A stretch of 10,433 nt of DNA, taken from Gemmatimonadota bacterium (lineage in GTDB: Bacteria; Latescibacterota; UBA2968; UBA8231). Shown here in pieces: positions 5,694 to 10,433 of the stretch (positions within the stretch are counted from its first letter, which is position 1; the number at the start of each line of letters is the position of its first letter). The notes below the pieces were generated by a model. That model was given only the letters and a program-made list of their open reading frames with translations, was not told the origin of the DNA and did no database searches. The translations under genes were made by a program, and so were the position numbers. The stretch is taken from NCBI GenBank assembly GCA_026706505.1, contig JAPOYQ010000797.1, positions 3,487 through 13,919 on the forward strand, written 5' to 3'.

Positions 5694-7691
5694 ATGACGT
5701 CGCCGACTGCGGCCCCTACATATCGAGAAGAGCATACTGGCCAAGGTGCGGCTAGCGGCCTCACGCTCCGCTCCTTGGTGCTCGGCGTCATCCAAGTCCT
5801 CGTGGTGTGCTTGGGCGCGCCCTATGCCATCTGGGTCTTGGGCTCGTCCGAGATCACGTGGTCGTTCTTTCCGATTGCCGTTGGTTTCTCATTCTGCTGC
5901 CTCATCCTGCTCAACATCCTGCTCAAGACGATCAATCCCGGCTGGGCCTTGCGACCGGCCGAGATGATCACGGTCGTCGTCATGGGCTTGGTGACGACTG
6001 GCATCCCCATCTTTATGATGGGCTATGTGCTGTCGATCCCCACCACGCCCTATTACTTTGCCTCGGCTGAAAACCAGTGGGGCACGTACGTCTTGCCCTA
6101 CCTGCCGGCGTGGCTGTTGCCGAGCAATGACGGCTTGGCCATGACTTGGTTTTTCGAAGGGCTGCCCATCGGTGAGCCGATGCCTTGGGGCACCTTGCTC
6201 GATGCGTGGGCCATGCCGCTGTTTTGGTGGCTGAGCTTTATATGGACTTTGTACGCGGTCTGTTTTTGTCTCGTCGTCATATTGCGCAAGCAGTGGGTCG
6301 AGCGCGAGCGGCTGGCCTATCCACTGATGGAGGTGCCGCAAGCCCTGGTGGCGGACGCCGATGGCCCTGCGCGCGTGCCGGCCGTCCTGCGCAACAAGGT
6401 CTTTTGGATGGGGGCGGCGATTCCCCTGTGCATCGTCTTGTGGAACATTGTCGGATTTTTCTTTCACTTTTTCCCCAAGATCGAGTGGCACCATCCCATC
6501 CAAATTGCGCACGGCTTTCCGACCATTAACATCCGCTTCTACTTTCCGGTCGTTGGCTTCATGTATTTCGCCAACCTCAACGTCACCTTTAGCATCTGGT
6601 TTTTCTATGTACTGCTGTTGGTCGAAGAGGGTCTGTTCAACCGATTTGGCGTTGGCGTGACCGAAGCCGACAACTTCGTATGGGGCTTGCCATCGACATC
6701 TTGGCAGTGCTGGGGGGCGTTTGTGGTGTTGGTGTTGTGGGGACTGTGGATGGCGCGCGATCACCTAAAAGACGTGGTGTGCAAAGCCTGGAATCCCGCG
6801 CATCCGGTTGACGACAGCCGCGAGTTGATGTCCTATCGCAGCGCGGTCGTCGGCCTGTTGGTTGGGGTCGTCTATATGCTGGCGTGGCTCAACAAGGCTG
6901 GCATGGAAATGTCGGTGGCGGCGTTTTTCTTGGGCGGCGTGCTGATTGCCTACTTGGGCATCACCCGCTTGGTGGTGCAGGCCGGCGTGTTCTACCTGAC
7001 GACGCCCGTGGTCAGCCAAGCCATGACTATGATGACCTTTGGCACGAGTGCGATTTCGCCGACAGGCTTGGCGGCCTTGGGGATGAGTTATGGGTTCTTC
7101 AGCGATGTGCAGTCGATTTTTATGCCGTCGGCTGCCCATGCCACCCGGCTACACGACGCCATGCGCATGAGTCGTCGCGGCCTGTGTTTAGCCATTGCGC
7201 TGGCCCTGTTGATCGGCTTTATCGCCGCCATTGTGTACGTCATTATCATGGCCTACGAGCAGGGGGCTTCCAACTTCAATTCCTGGTTTTTCCGCGTCTC
7301 TTCTGGCGCGGGGGTGCGCGCCTTTGACGACGCGATGAGCAAGATAAAAACTCCGGCCGATTTCCACGCGCAAAAGTTAGGCTTCTTCGGCATTGGCGCG
7401 ACGGCGATGGCGGTTTTGACGTTTATGCAGTATCGCTTCCCGTGGTGGCCCCTGCACCCGGTGGGCTTGGCGATCTCCGCGATCTGGATGGTGCGCAACC
7501 AAGCTCCGGCGATTTTTGTGTCTTGGGTAGCTAAGAGCCTGATCATGCGCTTTGGCGGCATTGAGCTGTACCGCAAGGCTGCACCCTTCTTCATCGGCTT
7601 AATTCTCGGACACTTCTTCGGGGTGGGGATCTCGTTTATCGTCGATATGATTTTCTTCCCCGGCAATGGCCACCCCATCCTGCACGGCTGA
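5694..7691 (+). CDS. DUF6785/DUF6784 polytopic membrane protein, OPT transporter-like
   Basis: 665 residues. ATG 5694 is the first plausible start; TTG 5691 immediately before it would add one residue, and no strong Shine-Dalgarno is visible. A short polar N-terminus (1-25) leads into roughly 13-15 hydrophobic segments, so it is an inner-membrane protein. The N-terminal half matches DUF6785, with 'LRSLVLGVIQVLVV', 'RPAEMITVVVMGL' and the conserved cytoplasmic 'RKQWVERERLAYPLMEVP' (198-215). The C-terminal 'HPVGLAISAIWM', 'SWVAKSLIMRFGGIELYRKA' and 'FFIGLILGHFFGVG' match DUF6784. These proteins are frequent in Planctomycetes, Poribacteria and related groups. They resemble the oligopeptide transporter (OPT) fold, but no substrate is established to my knowledge. 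Position after a GGT-like hydrolase suggests uptake of peptides, gamma-glutamyl compounds or metal chelates for cytoplasmic cleavage. That is inference from context. Confidence 0.85.
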   Translation: MTSPTAAPTYREEHTGQGAASGLTLRSLVLGVIQVLVVCLGAPYAIWVLGSSEITWSFFPIAVGFSFCCLILLNILLKTINPGWALRPAEMITVVVMGLVTTGIPIFMMGYVLSIPTTPYYFASAENQWGTYVLPYLPAWLLPSNDGLAMTWFFEGLPIGEPMPWGTLLDAWAMPLFWWLSFIWTLYAVCFCLVVILRKQWVERERLAYPLMEVPQALVADADGPARVPAVLRNKVFWMGAAIPLCIVLWNIVGFFFHFFPKIEWHHPIQIAHGFPTINIRFYFPVVGFMYFANLNVTFSIWFFYVLLLVEEGLFNRFGVGVTEADNFVWGLPSTSWQCWGAFVVLVLWGLWMARDHLKDVVCKAWNPAHPVDDSRELMSYRSAVVGLLVGVVYMLAWLNKAGMEMSVAAFFLGGVLIAYLGITRLVVQAGVFYLTTPVVSQAMTMMTFGTSAISPTGLAALGMSYGFFSDVQSIFMPSAAHATRLHDAMRMSRRGLCLAIALALLIGFIAAIVYVIIMAYEQGASNFNSWFFRVSSGAGVRAFDDAMSKIKTPADFHAQKLGFFGIGATAMAVLTFMQYRFPWWPLHPVGLAISAIWMVRNQAPAIFVSWVAKSLIMRFGGIELYRKAAPFFIGLILGHFFGVGISFIVDMIFFPGNGHPILHG

Positions 7692-7712
7692 TTTACAGCA
7701 AGTCGTACGGGA

Positions 7713-7729
7713 CGACGAGTACCTCGTCG
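7713..7729 (+). terminator. Perfect 7-bp hairpin after the DUF6785 gene (terminator candidate without T-run)
   Basis: CGACGAG (7713-7719) and CTCGTCG (7723-7729) are exact reverse complements around TAC, 21 nt after the stop codon of the membrane protein. The arm is GC-rich and well placed for a terminator, but no T-run follows. The 5' arm can alternatively pair upstream: GTCGT (7702-7706) with ACGAC (7712-7716). It may instead be a protein-binding palindrome. Confidence 0.35.
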
Positions 7730-7761
7730 CGTAGCTGGAAAACCTCTTCTACAGGAGCGAC

Positions 7762-7767
7762 TATAAT
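7762..7767 (+). promoter_or_regulatory. Candidate -10 box (TATAAT) for the CotH-like gene
   Basis: An exact TATAAT lies at 7762-7767, 85 nt before ATG 7853. There is no convincing -35 at 16-18 nt; the nearest is TGGAAA (7736-7741) with a 20-nt gap. It lies in the only large gap before the gene, so a promoter is expected in this area. The inverted repeat at 7793-7809 would fall just downstream of the start point. Confidence 0.38.
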
Positions 7768-7792
7768 TCCAGGGCCATTTATGCTCGTAAAT

Positions 7793-7809
7793 TGATGATA
7801 CCATCATCA
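7793..7809. repeat. Perfect 7-bp inverted repeat, operator-like, upstream of the CotH-like gene
   Basis: TGATGAT (7793-7799) and ATCATCA (7803-7809) are exact reverse complements around ACC. The element is 43 nt before ATG 7853 and about 25 nt downstream of the TATAAT, a place where a repressor could block transcription. In RNA it would be a weak AT-rich hairpin. No T-run follows, so a terminator is unlikely. Confidence 0.4.
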
Positions 7810-7852
7810 GTTTACAAGGTTAGTACCTATCAAGCAGACGAAGAGAACCCAC

Positions 7853-10345
7853 ATGAAAAACCACCGGAGCTTACTTACGGCCGCGCATATAGCGATCGCG
7901 GCGTTTCTCTTGGCCGTCCGTCCAGCGTTTGGTCAAGTCGCTGCGGATGCCTCCCATCCCAGCGACCCCTACTTTGCTCTCGATCGCGTGCTCGACGTGA
8001 GCATTGAGATAGCCCCAGAGGATTGGGAGCGCCTGCGCGGCCAGACGCGGACCCTTGCGGATATACTCGTCGGTGCCGACTGTCTCGACAGCCCCGCGGA
8101 TGACATCTTCACTTGGTTTGAGGCGACCGTAACTGTGGATGGTGAAGCTCTCACCCAAGTCGGCGTCCGCAAAAAAGGGTTCTTAGGATCGCTGAGTAAG
8201 GTGAAGCCCGCGCTCAAGGTCCGTTTTGACAAGTTCGTCGACGGTCAGCTCCTCGGCGGCGCGATGAAGCGCTTGACCCTGAACAATGCCCAGCAAGACC
8301 CGTCGCTGATCAATACCTGCATGGCCTACCACATTTTCGCGTCTGCCGGCCTGCCAGCGCCGCGCTGCAACTTTGCCACTGTTGCGGTAAACGGCGAAAA
8401 CTTGGGCTTGTACGCACACGTCGAGAGCATGAAAACTGCCTTTTTGGAGCGCAATTTTTCCGCTCCAAGCGGCAATCTCTACGAGGGGACCGTCAGCGAC
8501 TTTCGTCCCAAATGGCGCGGTACTTTGCAAAAGAAGACTAACGAGGAGGAAGCGGACTGGTCGGATATCGACGCGGTCGTCGCCGCGCTGCAAGATTCCT
8601 CCCCGGCCGGCCTCGAAGCCCTTGCCGACATCATCGACATCGACCGCTTCCTCACCTTTTGGGCTGTTGAAGTGCTCATTGGGCATTGGGATGGGTATGC
8701 TGGCAACCGCAATAATTTCTACGTGTATCGCGAGCCGGATGCGCCTTTTGTGTTCATACCTTGGGGCGCGGATCAAGTTTTTACCTCGATTGATGGCCCC
8801 TTCGACGATTTTGTGTCGCCGCCTTCAGTAACGGCGCACGGGGCCATCGCCCACCGTTTATACCGCGACGACGCGATGCGAGCCGCCTATGTAGCTCGCC
8901 TCAAGCAACTGCTCGACACAGTCTGGAACGAAGAAGAACTGCTCGACCTCGTCGACGCGATGGCGGCGATTGTCCAGCAACACGGGCTGGCCAAAAGGCG
9001 TGCGGATGTCGCCCGCGACGCAGACCGAGTGCGTCAATTTATCCGCGAGCGGCGAGCGGTGATTTTGGCTGATCTCGACCCAGAGCCGGCTGCCTGGCCT
9101 TGGCCGCTGGCCTCGGCCGACATTTGCTGGCCGGAAAGAGGCGCGTTTGATCTGCGCTTTGAGACGACATGGGGATCGAGTGAGAGTGAGAATCCGCTGG
9201 GGGAAGGGAAGGTCGCGTTCAGCAATTATCAGCTAGGGGGAAAAGAGCAGGGCTTTGATCTTTCGGGAGCCATAGCCGGCTTTGCAGAGGACGACGGACG
9301 CACGGACAAAAACAGGGCGTCTGTATCCATTATCAGCCTTGGGAAAGACTTTGCCATCGACATTATCACCGTTTCGCTGCCGATTGACTGGGTGGAGAGC
9401 GGTGCCAGCTTGCCCATCGACATGCAAGCAGTCACGGCCTACCGCGTGTCGTTGCCGTCCCCTGATAGCTTCCCGGACCAGTTTGAACTAATAGCCAAGG
9501 GAGGGATTGAATTCAGCGAGGCGAGCACGGAGCCGGGTGCAAAAATTTCGGGTCGGTTTTACGGCACCTTATTCAGCTTTGGCGGGGGAGAGGATACGGC
9601 GTCAGAAGACGGCGACGCAGAAGCCGGGGCAGAGTTCGGACTGGTCATCAACGAGGTCGCCGCGCAAGGCGATCCCCTCGATTGGTTTGAACTCTACAAT
9701 GCCTCGGATGAGTCGATAAATCTCGCGGACTTTGTAATGGCCGACGATCTGACGGACGAAAGTAAACGCACTCCCTTTCCGGACGGCACGGTCATCGAGG
9801 TGGGTGAGTTTCTACAGATCGAGTTGGATAAAGACGGGTGGCCCGGCTTTGCCCTCGGCCGCGACGAAGAGCTGGGCATCTGGACGGCAGACGGCCTACT
9901 GGTCGCTCAGATCGATTGGGAAAAGGGACAGGCCGATGAGGGAACGAGTTGGGCGCGCTTGCCCGACATTACGGGCGATTTTCAGACCGTAGATACTCCT
10001 ACACCCGGTGCTCCGAATGAGATCTCGACGGCGATTGCCGAGCAGACCGCCGGAGTGCCCGAGGCGTTTCGGTTGCACGGCAACTGGCCCAATCCATTCA
10101 ACGCCAGCACGACTATTGCCTTCGACGTGTCAGGGACTGTACCCGTGCATCTCGTGGTGTACGATGTGCTCGGCCGCCGAGTCCGCACCCTGTACAGTGG
10201 GGAACTGCTGACGGCCGGCCACTATCGCACTTCTTGGAACGGCCGCGACGACGAGGGCCGGCCGGCTGCCAGTGGCGTCTATCTGTACCAACTCATCGCT
10301 GGAGAGGACTTTACTGCGGTGGGGCGGATGGCCTTGATCCGCTAG
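7853..10345 (+). CDS. Secreted CotH kinase-like protein with lamin-tail domain and C-terminal FlgD-like/T9SS-like sorting domain
   Basis: 830 residues. ATG 7853 gives a signal peptide (1-27, core 'AHIAIAAFLLAV', cleavage after A-F-G); the upstream ribosome site (AAGAG) is weak. The CotH domain spans about 42-410: 'LDVSIEIAPEDWERL' (46-61), 'VGVRKKGFLGS' (103-113), 'LGLYAHVESMKTAFLERNF' (184-202) and 'GNLYEG'. The catalytic region is 'GHWDGYAGNRNNFYVY' (277-292) with 'FIPWGADQVF' (301-310). CotH is an atypical secreted protein kinase, so phosphorylation of an extracellular protein is possible but unproven here. Residues 410-596 are beta-rich and unrecognised, ending in a Gly/Glu/Asp-rich linker. 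An LTD (lamin-tail) domain spans 597-722 ('LVINEVAAQGDPLDWFELYN' to 'TPGAPN'). Residues 739-830 form a FlgD-like/sorting module ('WPNPFN', 'VYDVLGRRVRTL', 'WNGRDDEGRPAASGVYLYQL'), typical of exported proteins in FCB-related phyla. It is most likely cell-surface or secreted. Confidence 0.9.
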   Translation: MKNHRSLLTAAHIAIAAFLLAVRPAFGQVAADASHPSDPYFALDRVLDVSIEIAPEDWERLRGQTRTLADILVGADCLDSPADDIFTWFEATVTVDGEALTQVGVRKKGFLGSLSKVKPALKVRFDKFVDGQLLGGAMKRLTLNNAQQDPSLINTCMAYHIFASAGLPAPRCNFATVAVNGENLGLYAHVESMKTAFLERNFSAPSGNLYEGTVSDFRPKWRGTLQKKTNEEEADWSDIDAVVAALQDSSPAGLEALADIIDIDRFLTFWAVEVLIGHWDGYAGNRNNFYVYREPDAPFVFIPWGADQVFTSIDGPFDDFVSPPSVTAHGAIAHRLYRDDAMRAAYVARLKQLLDTVWNEEELLDLVDAMAAIVQQHGLAKRRADVARDADRVRQFIRERRAVILADLDPEPAAWPWPLASADICWPERGAFDLRFETTWGSSESENPLGEGKVAFSNYQLGGKEQGFDLSGAIAGFAEDDGRTDKNRASVSIISLGKDFAIDIITVSLPIDWVESGASLPIDMQAVTAYRVSLPSPDSFPDQFELIAKGGIEFSEASTEPGAKISGRFYGTLFSFGGGEDTASEDGDAEAGAEFGLVINEVAAQGDPLDWFELYNASDESINLADFVMADDLTDESKRTPFPDGTVIEVGEFLQIELDKDGWPGFALGRDEELGIWTADGLLVAQIDWEKGQADEGTSWARLPDITGDFQTVDTPTPGAPNEISTAIAEQTAGVPEAFRLHGNWPNPFNASTTIAFDVSGTVPVHLVVYDVLGRRVRTLYSGELLTAGHYRTSWNGRDDEGRPAASGVYLYQLIAGEDFTAVGRMALIR

Positions 10346-10433
10346 GGCACTGCATGGGTAACACATATCACTAGCGACGGTGTTATAGTAAGCGACGCCA
10401 GTGATGATCCTATCCGGAGAACGTGAATTCATT
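10346..10433. other. Intergenic end of the window, no supported gene
   Basis: These 88 bases follow the CotH stop codon. TAACAC (10359-10364) can pair with GTGTTA (10380-10385) across a 15-nt loop, a poor terminator candidate. AGCGACG occurs twice (10373-10379 and 10391-10397). A GGAGA near 10415 could serve a gene beginning beyond the edge, but no start codon at a proper spacing is visible. Confidence 0.4.

Noticed and set aside
5889..6764. 291-codon minus-strand frame within the DUF6785 gene
   Set aside because: It is His/Gln/Arg-rich and without hydrophobic core or domain, whereas the plus frame carries conserved membrane-protein motifs.
10359..10385. TAACAC/GTGTTA as a terminator of the CotH-like gene
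   Set aside because: The stem is 6 bp and AT-rich with a 15-nt loop and no T-run, so it is too weak to call.
1..10433. CRISPR array, tRNA, rRNA or insertion sequence
   Set aside because: I saw no regularly spaced repeats, no tRNA-like cloverleaf, no rRNA sequence and no transposase motif in any frame.

Overview
The window is a chromosomal segment of a GC-rich Gram-negative bacterium, probably from the Latescibacterota/Poribacteria part of the FCB-like and PVC-like diversity. The reasons are the gene types: a CotH-LTD protein ending in a WPNPFN-type FlgD-like/T9SS-like sorting domain, a DUF6785/DUF6784 polytopic membrane protein, and a secreted CBM9-like domain protein. This is an inference from family habits, as the window has no rRNA or other marker gene.

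Layout. (1) 2-1642, plus strand, is a tight operon. It holds the 3' end of an NAD-dependent sugar (uronate-type) dehydrogenase/epimerase, a secreted CBM9-like protein, and a lipoprotein redoxin. The redoxin reading frame is interrupted by one in-frame TGA exactly at the catalytic Cys position (UGSC), followed by a perfect 7-bp hairpin with loop AGGUG. I read it as a bacterial selenoprotein with its SECIS element; an ordinary gene caller would split it into two fragments. (2) 1691-3724, minus strand, is a visibly more AT-rich block: an OLD-family ATPase-TOPRIM nuclease followed by a DUF2442 protein. It looks like a horizontally acquired, possibly defence-related pair. (3) 3725-4001 is the divergent intergenic region, with a perfect 8-bp inverted repeat next to a candidate promoter. 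(4) 4002-7691, plus strand, holds a cytoplasmic gamma-glutamyltransferase-like Ntn hydrolase followed by a DUF6785/DUF6784 OPT-like membrane protein, a plausible peptide or gamma-glutamyl uptake-and-cleavage pair. (5) 7692-7852 is an intergenic region with a perfect TATAAT and two perfect 7-bp inverted repeats with 3-nt centres. (6) 7853-10345, plus strand, is an 830-residue secreted CotH-kinase-like protein with a lamin-tail domain and a C-terminal sorting-type domain. (7) The last 88 bases hold no gene I can support.

The most notable item is the selenocysteine-containing lipoprotein redoxin. The OLD-DUF2442 pair and the GGT-DUF6785 pair come next. No tRNA, rRNA, CRISPR array, insertion sequence or selenocysteine machinery gene is visible.
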